NCBI RefSeq assembly: GCF_003846185.1
Contig: NZ_ML123034.1
Span: 6,021,185-6,078,728, forward strand
Source: Streptomyces sp. ADI96-02
Lineage (GTDB): Bacteria; Actinomycetota; Actinomycetes; Streptomycetales; Streptomycetaceae
Direction of reading: 5' to 3'
Length of the DNA: 57,544 nucleotides
Of the stretch, positions 43,358-51,618 are shown in pieces. Under the pieces are notes generated by a model. The model was not told the origin of the DNA and searched no databases. It saw nothing but the letters and a program-made list of their open reading frames with translations. Position 1 is the stretch's first letter, and each line of letters starts with the position of its first letter. The translations under genes and the position numbers were made by a program.

Positions 43358-45139
43358 ATGAAGCGCACGTTTCGCCGGGGGAACCACGCTGCCACTCACC
43401 GGAAGCGCGTGCTCATGGTGGGCACCGCCTCGGCCCTGTTGTTCGCGGGCGCGGCGGCGGGAGTCGCTCCCGCGATCACCGAAGGCGAATCGGGGCAGGA
43501 GAGCATCGAGGCGCAGATCGAGCGCGCCGTCGCGGCCGGAACGCGGGAAGTCACCATCACGCCCGGTGTGTACCGCCGAAGCTCGACCCTCGATCTCGGC
43601 AAGCTCGACGACTTCACCGTCAACGCGAGCGGTGTGACGATCATTCAGACGAGGCTCGTGCAGGCGCTCGCCACCGGGAACGCGAGCGACCTCACGGTCA
43701 AGGGCCTCACCATCGACTACGATCCGCTGCCGTTCACACAGGGCCGGGTCACCGCTGTCGCACCGGACGGCAAGAGCTGGATGGACGTGCAGATCTCGCG
43801 CGGATACTCGCGCCGGGACGTGCTTCCGGACCGGGTGACGGTGTTCGACCCCGAGAGCCGGCTGCCGAAGTCGCAGACGCTCGGCGCGAGGGTCTCCTGG
43901 CAGAACCAGGCAGACGGTATCGCCCGTTCCAGCAGCGCCCACGCGGCGCGTGTCGGCGACATAGTGACCTTCGCCGGCGGGGCGGAGGCCGGCGCGAGCT
44001 TCGGCATCACCGCGGGAGGCACGAACACCGTGTTCCGCGACGTGAAGCTCCACGCCGCTCCCGGCATGGGGTTCATGAGCTCCGGCGGTGAGGGCAACAT
44101 GCGCCTGGACGGATTCCAGCTCGTGCCCGGGCCGCCGCCGCCCGGTGGAACCGAGAAGCCCATCCTCAGCTCGACCTGGGACGGCATCCAGTTCCAGTCG
44201 GTCAAGAAGGGGCCGACCGTGGAGAACTCCACGGTGGTCAACGCCGGCGACGACTCGATGAGCATCCAGGGCATCGGTACCGTCAACGTCGTCAAGACCG
44301 ACGGCACGACCGCCTGGGTGGCCTTCGCCGACCGCTACCGCATGGGGAAGAAGGGGGACCGCCTCCAGCGTTTCGCCGGCGGGCCGACCGCGACCATCAC
44401 CTCCCTCGCCCGGGAGACCGACACCGCCGTCACCCGGCTCGCCGGCAAGAGGGCGGATTACACCTACAAGGTCACCCTCGACCGTACGTCCCCGTGGAAG
44501 GCCGGGGAGGTCGTGACCGACATCGACCGGATGGGCAACGACTTCGTCTTCCGGAACAACCGCGTCGACAGCTCCGGCCGGGGCTTCCTGCTCAAGGCGC
44601 GGAACGGGTCCATCGAGAACAACCGGATACGCGGCGCGAACGCGATCTCCGTCTCGACCGAACTGGCGTCGAACTCGCACGCCAACGCGGGCGGAAAGCT
44701 GGTCATCAAGGGCAACACCTTCACCAGCGCCCTGTGGTCGGGCGGCGGGCTCTGGAACTCCTGCCAGGTCGGTGCCGTCACGTTCGAGGGGGAGGGGGCG
44801 AGCGAGCGGCCGTTCCCCGACGTCACCATCGAGGAGAACGTGTTCCAGGACATCCGGGGGCTCAATCTGAACATCAGCGAGCTCCGGAACGGGACCGTGC
44901 GGAACAACTCGTTCCGAAGCCCTCAGACGGCGGGCTACTCCGCCACGACGAACCGGTGCGGCATTCCGAAGACGTCCGTCGTGCACGTACGCGAGTCCGA
45001 CGGGGTCGCCTTCACCGGCAACACCGTCGACCGGATCGGCCCGCTGGGCAAGCAGGCGGTCACCGTCGACGAGAAGTCGGTCTCGGGCGTGACCGGCCTG
45101 CCGCAGGGCGTACGCGTAGGGAACACGCCGCCCCGGTAG
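43358..45139 (+). CDS. secreted right-handed parallel beta-helix protein, possible glycoside hydrolase
   Basis: The 593-residue protein has a signal peptide (basic start, hydrophobic 19-36) and a beta-helix body with turns such as VTIIQTRL, LTVKGLTIDY, PTVENSTVVNAGDD and GSIENNRIRGAN. Asp-rich motifs TWDGIQFQS (about 273-281) and GDDSMSIQG (297-305) resemble the catalytic region of GH110 alpha-galactosidases and related GH28-like folds (DDxxNxHG), as does SSGRGFLLKARNGSIENN. Substrate is not determined. ATG 43358 lies near GAAGAGG. The gene stands alone behind a LacI-type palindrome, suggesting sugar-induced secretion of a polysaccharide-degrading enzyme. Confidence 0.75.
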   Translation: MKRTFRRGNHAATHRKRVLMVGTASALLFAGAAAGVAPAITEGESGQESIEAQIERAVAAGTREVTITPGVYRRSSTLDLGKLDDFTVNASGVTIIQTRLVQALATGNASDLTVKGLTIDYDPLPFTQGRVTAVAPDGKSWMDVQISRGYSRRDVLPDRVTVFDPESRLPKSQTLGARVSWQNQADGIARSSSAHAARVGDIVTFAGGAEAGASFGITAGGTNTVFRDVKLHAAPGMGFMSSGGEGNMRLDGFQLVPGPPPPGGTEKPILSSTWDGIQFQSVKKGPTVENSTVVNAGDDSMSIQGIGTVNVVKTDGTTAWVAFADRYRMGKKGDRLQRFAGGPTATITSLARETDTAVTRLAGKRADYTYKVTLDRTSPWKAGEVVTDIDRMGNDFVFRNNRVDSSGRGFLLKARNGSIENNRIRGANAISVSTELASNSHANAGGKLVIKGNTFTSALWSGGGLWNSCQVGAVTFEGEGASERPFPDVTIEENVFQDIRGLNLNISELRNGTVRNNSFRSPQTAGYSATTNRCGIPKTSVVHVRESDGVAFTGNTVDRIGPLGKQAVTVDEKSVSGVTGLPQGVRVGNTPPR

Positions 45140-45143
45140 GCGC

Positions 45144-45169
45144 GAGCCGGCCCGGCCGCCGCCCGGCTC
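45144..45169. terminator. bidirectional hairpin between convergent genes
   Basis: GAGCCGG (45144-45150) pairs with CCGGCTC (45163-45169), directly after the beta-helix stop and overlapping the end of the minus-strand hypothetical gene. Confidence 0.55.
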
Positions 45170-45605
45170 AGGGCGTGGAGACGACGCTCGTGCGGCCGGG
45201 CGCGGCCCAGCTCGGAGCCACCCCCGTCACCTGGCAGACCATGAGGAAGAGCGGGATGGGCGGGGTGTACGGGGTCAGGCCCTCGGGTGCGTGGATCAGC
45301 CGCGGCCGGGCGGCGGGCACGTCGGCGCCCGGCGCGTAGACCACCTGCTCCGGCCAGTCCAGGTCCAGGTCGGAGCCGGCGGGCACGATCCACCACCAGG
45401 AGTCGGCGTCGGCGAAGACGCAACCGGTGCGCGGCAGATGCGACATGAGGCGGAAACCGTGCCGGGCGGGCACGCCCACGGCGTCGCATCCCAGGCTCGC
45501 CGACATCGAGGGCGGCAGAGCCAGCCGCACCCGGTCCGTCCTGCCCTCCACGGACGACTCCGGCCGGTGTGCTCCGCGCAGCCGGGACAAGGCGTTCCTC
45601 AGCAT
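45168..45605 (-). CDS. hypothetical protein coupled to the RsbW-like ATPase
   Basis: The 145-residue protein has no recognised catalytic motif. It shows GCVFADADSWWWIVPAGSDLDLDWP in the middle and a Pro-rich end (PYTPPIPLFLMVCQVTGV). It is soluble by composition. ATG 45605 overlaps the end of the ATPase gene by 7 nt, so it is translationally coupled. Proteins of this kind lie next to anti-sigma-type ATPases in Streptomyces loci of the AbaA/WhiJ kind, but the function is unknown. Confidence 0.65.
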   Translation of the reverse strand: MLRNALSRLRGAHRPESSVEGRTDRVRLALPPSMSASLGCDAVGVPARHGFRLMSHLPRTGCVFADADSWWWIVPAGSDLDLDWPEQVVYAPGADVPAARPRLIHAPEGLTPYTPPIPLFLMVCQVTGVAPSWAAPGRTSVVSTP

Positions 45606-46057
45606 GGCAGCTCCGTGCCGTGGGCCAGCTCCGCCCACACGATGCGGCCGGAGGCGTCCGAGGCGTCGCGCGACCCCCAGGCACCGCTCAACGCGTCGAC
45701 GAGCAGCAGGCCCCGGCCGTGCTCGTCGTCGCCGGCGCTCCGCATGCGCGGTCCGCCCGGCTGGTGGCCCTGGTCCTGCACGGCTATCCGCAGTCTCCCG
45801 GCGAGATGGCGCAGCTCGCAGACCACCCGGGTGCTCGCTGTGTGCACGATCGCGTTGGTGACCAGCTCGGAGACGACGAGGAGCGCCGCTTCGCAGGTGT
45901 CGCCGTCCAGCTTCCACGTGCGGAGGCGGGCGCGGGTGAGCTGTCGTGCGCCCGCCACCGACTCCGGGTGCGCGGGCAGCGCGAAGCAGTACCGGAGGGC
46001 CTCCGTCCCGGGGCTGAGGTCCATGAGACGGGGGATGAGCGCACTGCCAGGTGCCAC
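45599..46057 (-). CDS. RsbW-like anti-sigma-factor-type ATPase
   Basis: The 152-residue protein has a GHKL ATP-binding fold alone: the N-box LLVVSELVTNAIVHTAS, the G1-like DQGHQPGGP, and HGRGLLLVDALSGAWG. Such small kinases bind sigma factors or phosphorylate STAS anti-anti-sigma proteins, but in Streptomyces many pair with XRE/DUF397 genes. GTG 46057 has GAGG about 7 nt upstream; ATG 46024 is an alternative. It is divergent from the XRE gene across a region with a 21-bp palindrome. Confidence 0.82.
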   Translation of the reverse strand: MAPGSALIPRLMDLSPGTEALRYCFALPAHPESVAGARQLTRARLRTWKLDGDTCEAALLVVSELVTNAIVHTASTRVVCELRHLAGRLRIAVQDQGHQPGGPRMRSAGDDEHGRGLLLVDALSGAWGSRDASDASGRIVWAELAHGTELPC

Positions 46058-46178
46058 GACCGATTCCTCACAGTGGGGGCTGCGTCACGCTTCGTTCCCC
46101 TGTCCGGAGGAGCAGTCATGACCGAGCGAACTGGTTCGGAAACCAACTCTCCCTCTGACTCGGACACTTGGCAAGGGG

Positions 46179-46199
46179 CACTCTGAAATTTTCAGAGTG
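46179..46199. promoter_or_regulatory. 21-bp palindromic operator between the ATPase and XRE genes
   Basis: CACTCTGAAA (46179-46188) and TTTCAGAGTG (46190-46199) are perfect inverted arms around a single base. The site lies 66 nt before the XRE start and 122 nt from the ATPase start, ideal for one regulator to control both divergent genes. Confidence 0.75.
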
Positions 46200-46264
46200 G
46201 CCGTGTCGCGGTCGGGGGCGCGCATGGCACACTGCTCGCAAAACCGCGCATGGGGAGGTCTGAA

Positions 46265-47125
46265 GTGAGCGAACCACGGTCCGCCCCGACCGTGGGCCAG
46301 GTCGTTCTCGGCAAACGCCTGCAGGACCTGCGGGAACGTGCCGGCCTGACCCGTGATCAGGCGGCCAAGGTGCTCAGGGTCGCCCCCGCGACGATACGCA
46401 GGATGGAGACGGCCGAGGTCGCGCTGAAGATCCCCTACGTCCAGCTGCTGCTCAAGGCGTACGGCGTCGCCGACCAGGAGGCCGAGGCCTTCGTCGACCT
46501 CGCCGAGGAGGCGAACAAGCCCGGCTGGTGGCAGCGCTACCACGACGTCCTGCCCGACTGGTTCAGCATGTACGTGAGCCTGGAGGGCGCCGCGAGCCTG
46601 CTGCGCATGTACGAACCGCACTTCGTCCCCGGCCTGCTCCAGACCGAGGAGTACGCGCGCTCGGTGATGCGCACCGGAGCCGTCGGCCAGACCCGGCCCG
46701 AGGACATCGAGCGCCACGTCGCCCTGCGCATGCAGCGCCAGTCGCTGCTCGCCCGTGAGGACGCGCCGAAGCTGTGGGTGGTCATGGACGAGACCGTCCT
46801 GCGGCGCCCCGTGGGCAGCGCGCAGGCGATGCGCGGGCAGATCGACAAGCTGCTCGAAGCGACCGAGCTTCCCCATGTCACCGTGCAGATCGCGGAGTTC
46901 TCGACGGGACACCACCCGGGCACCTACGGCCCGTTCGTCCTCTTCCGGTTCGCCGTGCCCGAACTGCCCGACATGGTCTACAGCGAGTACCTGACCGGCG
47001 CCGTCTACTTCGACGCCCGCCCGGAGGTGGCCTCCTACCTCGAGGTCATGGACCGCATGGCGGCTCAGGCCGCGACTGCACAACGCACGAAGGAAATCCT
47101 CCGGGACTTCCGCAAGGAGCTGTGA
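46265..47125 (+). CDS. XRE-family regulator with DUF5753 domain (WhiJ-like)
   Basis: The 286-residue protein has an N-terminal helix-turn-helix (LTRDQAAKVLRVAPATIRRMET, about residues 33-54) and a large C-terminal DUF5753 domain (ASLLRMYEPHFVPGLLQTEEYAR, RMQRQSLL, LPHVTVQIAEFSTGHHPGTYGPFVLFRF). WhiJ-like proteins of this type act in Streptomyces development and pair with DUF397 proteins. GTG 46265 has GGGGAGG 6 nt upstream. The DUF397 gene overlaps its stop by one base. It probably binds the palindrome at 46179. Confidence 0.87.
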   Translation: MSEPRSAPTVGQVVLGKRLQDLRERAGLTRDQAAKVLRVAPATIRRMETAEVALKIPYVQLLLKAYGVADQEAEAFVDLAEEANKPGWWQRYHDVLPDWFSMYVSLEGAASLLRMYEPHFVPGLLQTEEYARSVMRTGAVGQTRPEDIERHVALRMQRQSLLAREDAPKLWVVMDETVLRRPVGSAQAMRGQIDKLLEATELPHVTVQIAEFSTGHHPGTYGPFVLFRFAVPELPDMVYSEYLTGAVYFDARPEVASYLEVMDRMAAQAATAQRTKEILRDFRKEL

Positions 47126-47361
47126 TGAACCACATATACAACGGCATGCCGGCCGGCGACCTCGGCTCCGAAGGCTGGTACAAGCCGTGGAGCGGGGGGA
47201 ACGGCGGCAACTGCGTCGAGGCCATGAAGCTCGCGGACGGCAGGGTGGCGGTACGCCAGTCCGCCGACCCCGACGGCCCGGCGCTCATCTACTCCAACGG
47301 CGAGATCGCCGCGTTCATCCAGGGCGCCAAGGCCGGGCAGGCGGATTTCCTCCTCACCTGA
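47125..47361 (+). CDS. DUF397 protein
   Basis: The 78-residue protein shows the DUF397 pattern: WYKPWSGGNGGNCVEAMKL, VAVRQSADPDGPALIYSNGEIAAFI. DUF397 proteins are small partners of the upstream XRE/DUF5753 regulators and may block or modify them; the pair has been compared with toxin-antitoxin modules. ATG 47125 overlaps the XRE stop by one base, with AAGGAG 5 nt upstream. Confidence 0.9.
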   Translation: MNHIYNGMPAGDLGSEGWYKPWSGGNGGNCVEAMKLADGRVAVRQSADPDGPALIYSNGEIAAFIQGAKAGQADFLLT

Positions 47362-47468
47362 CGCCCACCCCGACCGTCCTGACCTGTCCGAACGCCGAAG
47401 GGCCGGGCCCCTCCGGCGTACCGGGGCGGCCGTCGCCCGGCTCCGCCGCCCGGCGTCACAATGGAGCC

Positions 47469-47912
47469 ATGTCACGACGCACCCCCCGGTCCCGGCAGCC
47501 CGCCGCCCCGCAGGCACTCCGTATCACCGCCGCCTCGCCCTGCCCCTGCGGCCTCGACGCCGCCTACGGCGACTGCTGCGGTCGTCTGCACTCCGGCAGC
47601 GCCGCCGCCCCGACCTGCGAGGCGCTGATGCGCTCCCGCTACACGGCCTTCGCCGTCCGGGACGCGGCCTACCTGCTGCGCACCTGGCATCCCGATACCC
47701 GGCCGCCGGCCGTCGACTTCGACCCGGCGACGCGGTGGACGGGGCTGGACATCCTGGACACCACCGACGGCAGCGCCTTCCACAGCGCGGGGACCGTCAC
47801 CTTCCGCGCCCACTACACGGACGGCGGGAGGCCGGACTCGCTGTACGAGCAGAGCCGCTTCGTCCGCCACGAGGGCGCGTGGGTCTACACGGCGGCCGCC
47901 TTCGCCGACTGA
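47469..47912 (+). CDS. YchJ-like protein (UPF0225) with SEC-C-type zinc motif
   Basis: The 147-residue protein has CPCGLDAAYGDCCGRLH, a SEC-C-like zinc motif, then ALMRSRYTAFAVRDAAYLLRTWHP and an NTF2-like beta domain (WTGLDILDT, VTFRAHYTDGG, FVRHEGAWVYT). This is the YchJ family, widespread and of unknown function. ATG 47469 has TGGAG just upstream. It is monocistronic and convergent with the exporter gene. Confidence 0.85.
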   Translation: MSRRTPRSRQPAAPQALRITAASPCPCGLDAAYGDCCGRLHSGSAAAPTCEALMRSRYTAFAVRDAAYLLRTWHPDTRPPAVDFDPATRWTGLDILDTTDGSAFHSAGTVTFRAHYTDGGRPDSLYEQSRFVRHEGAWVYTAAAFAD

Positions 47913-47920
47913 CCACGGGC

Positions 47921-47935
47921 CGGGCGCGGCGCCCG
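47921..47935. terminator. weak hairpin between convergent genes
   Basis: CGGGC, GCGGC loop, GCCCG directly after the YchJ-like stop; a short GC-rich stem that could end either transcript. Confidence 0.3.
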
Positions 47936-47969
47936 CGCGGCCCGCGGCCGTCTCCGTGGGCAGCCCGGC

Positions 47970-50063
47970 TCAGACCGCCGTTCCCGCCCGCGGCGAGCCG
48001 GCCGGGTCCGGCGCGGGGGACAGCTCCTGGGCCAGGTCCTCCGCCAGCAACCGCTTGGCGATCACGTCCACCGCGGACCGCAGCCGGGCGTCGTCGGGCC
48101 GGGCGCCGTCCTCGGCCAGCCGCTCGTTCAGCCAGCGGCCCCAGGCGCGGGAGATCGTCGACGCCTCCCGGCGGCCCGCCGCCGTGTGCGAGAAGAGGCG
48201 GCCGTCCCCGCTCAGATAGCCCTCCTCGATCATCCGGTCGAAGACGGGCACCAGCACCTCCGGTGGAACGCGGTGCCGGGCCGCGATCAGCCCGAGGCCC
48301 GCGTGGCCGACCATCCGGGTGAACAGGTCGACCTGCATCACCGCCCACGCTCCGGCCGGGTCCAGCCGCGTGTCGGACTCGGCCGCGATCCGGCGGGCGG
48401 TGTCCGGACCGGCCCCGAGCAGGATCTTGGCCACCGCGAACTCCAGGAGCCGCGCGGAGTCCCCGCTGCCGGGCTGGGCGAAGCCCTCGCCCATGTCGGT
48501 GGACCCGAGGCGGGCGGAGTCCCGCAGCTTCACCTCCTTGAGGAACAGCGCGACGACGAAGCCGATCAGCGCCACCGGAACCGTCCACAGGAACACGGTG
48601 TGCAGCGTGTCCGCGTACGCCTGGGCCAGTGGCTCCGACTGGGCCGACGGCAGGGCGTGCAGCGCCTGCGGGCTCTGCGAGGCCCTGCCCACCGCCGCCG
48701 GGCCGCCGCCGGCCGCGACCGCCCGCGCGACGCCCTCGGAGAGGTTCGGCGTCAGCGCGTTGGAGTAGATCGTGCCGAACACCGCCGTGCCGAAGGCGCT
48801 GCCGAGCGTACGGAAGAACGTCACGCCCGACGTGGCCGTGCCCAGGTCCGCGTAGTCGACGGTGTTCTGCACGGCGATCGTCAGCACCTGCATGGACAGA
48901 CCGATCCCGAGGCCCAGCACCACCATGTACAGCGACTCCAGCCACACCCCGCTGCCCGGGCCCGTCCGCGACAGCAGGAACAGGCCGGCGGACATGACCA
49001 GGGTGCCGACGATGGGGAAGATCCGGTAGCGGCCCGTCCTGCTCACCACGTTGCCGCTGAAGATCGAGGCGACCAGCAGCCCGGCCACCAGCGGCAGGGT
49101 CCGCACGCCCGAGACCGTGGCCGAGACCCCGTCCACGTACTGGAGGTAGGTCGGCAGGAAGATCATCGAGCCGAGCATGGCGAAGCCGACGATGAAGCTG
49201 AGGATCGAGCAGACGGTGAACACCGGATTGCCGAACAGCCGCATCGGCAGCATCGGCTCCTTCGCCCGCGTCTCCACCAGGCAGAACAGCACCAGCGCGA
49301 CCACGCCGGCGATGAACAGCCCGATGATGACCGGCGATCTCCAGGAGTACTCGTTGCCGCCCCAACTCGTCGCGAGGATCAGCCCGCTCGCCCCGATCGC
49401 CACCAGCGCGATGCCCGTGTAGTCGATGACCGGGCGCGCCGCCGCCCGCACGGAGGGGATGTTGCGGGCGGCGGCGATCACCACCGCGATCGCGATCGGC
49501 ACGTTGACGTAGAACGCCCAGCGCCAGGTCAGATGGTCGGTGAACAGCCCGCCGAGCAGCGGCCCGATCACCGTGGAGATCCCGAAGACCGCGCCGATCG
49601 CCCCCTGGTACTTGCCGCGCTCGCGCAGCGGGATCACATCCGCGATCAGCGCCATCGACGTCACGATGAGGCCGCCGGCGCCGATGCCCTGCGTCGCCCG
49701 CCAGATGATCAGCAGCAGCATGTCCGAGGCGAGACCGCACAGGAACGACCCCGTGATGAAGACGATCGCCGAGACCTGGAAGACCCGCTTCCGGCCGAAC
49801 AGGTCGCCGAACTTGCCGACCAGGACCGTCGCCACCGTCTCCGCGAGCAGATAGGCGGTGACCACCCACGACATGTGGGAGGCGCCCCCGAGGTCCGAGA
49901 CGATCGTCGGCAGAGCCGTGCCCACGATCGTCTGGTCCAGCGCCGCCAGCAGCATGCCGAGCACGATCGTCGCGAAGATGATATTGCGCCGCCGCCGGTC
50001 GAGGACGGGCGGCGGCGCGGCGGCACCCTGCGCGGCGGGGGTGCTCTCGCTGGCAGTGGTCAC
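47970..50063 (-). CDS. DHA2-family multidrug exporter with extra C-terminal domain
   Basis: The 697-residue protein has about 14 membrane helices of the EmrB/QacA type, with LDQTIVGTALPTIVSDLGG in helix 1, the motif GKFGDLFGRKRVF after helix 2 and motif C GISTVIGPLLGGLF. After the last helix (near residue 510) about 170 cytoplasmic residues follow, helical and winged-helix-like (LGLIAARHRVPPEVLVPVFDRMIEEGYL, then LFSHTAAGRREAS), reminiscent of MarR/PadR modules. Such tails occur in some Streptomyces exporters. GTG 50063 has GAGGG 7 nt upstream. A perfect palindrome lies 26 nt before it. Confidence 0.85.
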   Translation of the reverse strand: MTTASESTPAAQGAAAPPPVLDRRRRNIIFATIVLGMLLAALDQTIVGTALPTIVSDLGGASHMSWVVTAYLLAETVATVLVGKFGDLFGRKRVFQVSAIVFITGSFLCGLASDMLLLIIWRATQGIGAGGLIVTSMALIADVIPLRERGKYQGAIGAVFGISTVIGPLLGGLFTDHLTWRWAFYVNVPIAIAVVIAAARNIPSVRAAARPVIDYTGIALVAIGASGLILATSWGGNEYSWRSPVIIGLFIAGVVALVLFCLVETRAKEPMLPMRLFGNPVFTVCSILSFIVGFAMLGSMIFLPTYLQYVDGVSATVSGVRTLPLVAGLLVASIFSGNVVSRTGRYRIFPIVGTLVMSAGLFLLSRTGPGSGVWLESLYMVVLGLGIGLSMQVLTIAVQNTVDYADLGTATSGVTFFRTLGSAFGTAVFGTIYSNALTPNLSEGVARAVAAGGGPAAVGRASQSPQALHALPSAQSEPLAQAYADTLHTVFLWTVPVALIGFVVALFLKEVKLRDSARLGSTDMGEGFAQPGSGDSARLLEFAVAKILLGAGPDTARRIAAESDTRLDPAGAWAVMQVDLFTRMVGHAGLGLIAARHRVPPEVLVPVFDRMIEEGYLSGDGRLFSHTAAGRREASTISRAWGRWLNERLAEDGARPDDARLRSAVDVIAKRLLAEDLAQELSPAPDPAGSPRAGTAV

Positions 50064-50089
50064 CTTCGCACCCTCACACCGGCCCGTGG

Positions 50090-50105
50090 CCCCCGCATGC
50101 GGGGG
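50090..50105. promoter_or_regulatory. perfect 16-bp palindrome upstream of the exporter
   Basis: CCCCCGCATGCGGGGG is fully self-complementary. It lies between the ATP-grasp-like stop and the exporter start, 26 nt before the exporter GTG, and may be an operator or a terminator for the gene before it. Confidence 0.5.
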
Positions 50106-50120
50106 AAGGCCGGACGGGGG

Positions 50121-50963
50121 TCAGCGCACCAGGGCCGTCATCGACCGCTTGAGCCGCGCCACGAAGTCCTCGCGCACCCCGTCGTCCACCAGGTCGAGCG
50201 AGAGATACGGATTGAGGTCCTCCAGTTCGACGAGGAGCAGGGCGCCGTCGCGCGTCCGGCAGGCGTCGACCCGCTGGATGCCGTGCGCGAGAGTGTTCCA
50301 CGCGATGAAGCGCCGCGCGAACTCCAGGTCCCGGTCGTCGGCCCGGTACGGCTCCAGCGCCCACCGCCGCGCGGGGTCCGGGGCGTGCAGGGCGTACTGG
50401 AAGTCGTCGTCGATGAAGTAGAAGGACACCTCGTGGCGGAAGTCGATCCGCGGCTGGAGGAGGAGGGAGCCGTCCGGGGCCGGCTCCAGCGCGTCCGGCC
50501 CGACGAACCGCAGCCCGACGGAGTCCGCCCCGAGCTTCGGCTTGACCACGTACTCGGCCGCCTTGGGCAGCAGGTCCAGATCGGCCTCCCGGTCCACGGT
50601 CGGTATCACCGGGAAGCCCGCCCGGCTCAGCTCCACCAGGTACTGCTTGCCCGCCATGTCGCCCCGCCCGTCCAGCGGGTTGTACACCGGCGTCCCCAGC
50701 AGGCGGGCGCGGGCGCGGAAGGCGTCGTGGGCCTCCCGGTAGTGCAGGACGGGTCCGCTGTTGCGGATCAGCGCCAGGTCGAAGCCGTCCAGGAGCGCCG
50801 CCGCGTCGCGGGGATGGCAGAGCGCCACGTCGAACTCCTCGCGGAGCCGGGAGCTGAGGTAGACGTCCTCGTCGCCGTAGCGCCGCCCGCGCGCCGGGTA
50901 GGCGAGGTCGGTGACGAACAGGACGGAGGTCCGGCGGGCGGCGGTTCCGGGCGCGGCGGTCAC
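50121..50963 (-). CDS. ATP-grasp-like protein of unknown substrate
   Basis: The 280-residue protein resembles the RimK/glutathione-synthetase ATP-grasp class: an N-terminal strand VLFVTDLAYPARGRRYGDED, a middle region LIRNSGPVLHY and LLGTPVYNPLDGRGDMAGKQYLVELSRAGFPVIPT, the ATP-binding Lys in YVVKPKLGADSVGLRFV, and a metal-binding end VELEDLNPYLSLDLV. It would form an amide or peptide bond with ATP. GTG 50963 has GGGAG 6 nt upstream. It precedes the exporter in the same direction, so the pair could make and export a small product; that is inference. Confidence 0.65.
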   Translation of the reverse strand: MTAAPGTAARRTSVLFVTDLAYPARGRRYGDEDVYLSSRLREEFDVALCHPRDAAALLDGFDLALIRNSGPVLHYREAHDAFRARARLLGTPVYNPLDGRGDMAGKQYLVELSRAGFPVIPTVDREADLDLLPKAAEYVVKPKLGADSVGLRFVGPDALEPAPDGSLLLQPRIDFRHEVSFYFIDDDFQYALHAPDPARRWALEPYRADDRDLEFARRFIAWNTLAHGIQRVDACRTRDGALLLVELEDLNPYLSLDLVDDGVREDFVARLKRSMTALVR

Positions 50964-51150
50964 GTGGTCTCCCGGGGGTGAGGCTGGAGCCAAAGGATCG
51001 CGGCCCCGACGTCCTCAGCGGGCGGTCCGGGAGATCGACCGTACGGCAGGAACGAAGCATAAGCCCAGCTCAAGCGGCATTCAACCCCTCTCGCAGACGT
51101 GATTGCGCGCGAGGGCGGGCGGAGGGGAGGGGCGTCTCGTCGCGGCGCGG

Positions 51151-51414
51151 TCAGAAGGGCGATCCGGGCAGGACGGCCAGCCGCGGGTGGTGCGCGGCCA
51201 GGACCTTGTTGGCGCGGGCCAACTCGGACAGGGCCTGCTCGCGGTCGGCCTGGTCCTCCATGCCGAGGCGCGGGCCGCGGAACCTGCGGACCTCGCGGGC
51301 CGCGCAGTCGGCGTCGAACTCCGCCTGGAGGATGTGCGGCGGGATGCACGAGCCGATCAGCGCGGCGACCCGGTCCGGGATCGGTACGGGAACGAGGAGG
51401 TGCGAGGCGGTCAT
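51151..51414 (-). CDS. small hypothetical protein
   Basis: The 87-residue protein has ALIGSCIPPHILQAEFDADCAAREVRRFRG and a helical end (QALSELARANKVLAAHH). I do not recognise the family. ATG 51414 has GAGAGGGA upstream. It lies between the PucR-type regulator and the ATP-grasp-like gene on the same strand. A longer frame to 51546 adds a segment of low complexity. Confidence 0.5.
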   Translation of the reverse strand: MTASHLLVPVPIPDRVAALIGSCIPPHILQAEFDADCAAREVRRFRGPRLGMEDQADREQALSELARANKVLAAHHPRLAVLPGSPF

Positions 51415-51618
51415 GGGGGTCTTCCCTCTCGGACGGTCGGCAAGGAGGCGGTGCTCGGGTGCTGCCGCCGCCGGACGGCGGCAGGCTCCTCCCTGTGTAC
51501 GGGACGCGCTTCCGGGTTTCTCGTCGGATACGTCTCCGTGTCGCAACCGTTTGGGACTGATCGTCTATTTCGCCTTACGCGGCGGTAAGTTGACCTTCCG
51601 CGCCGGACATGATCCGGA

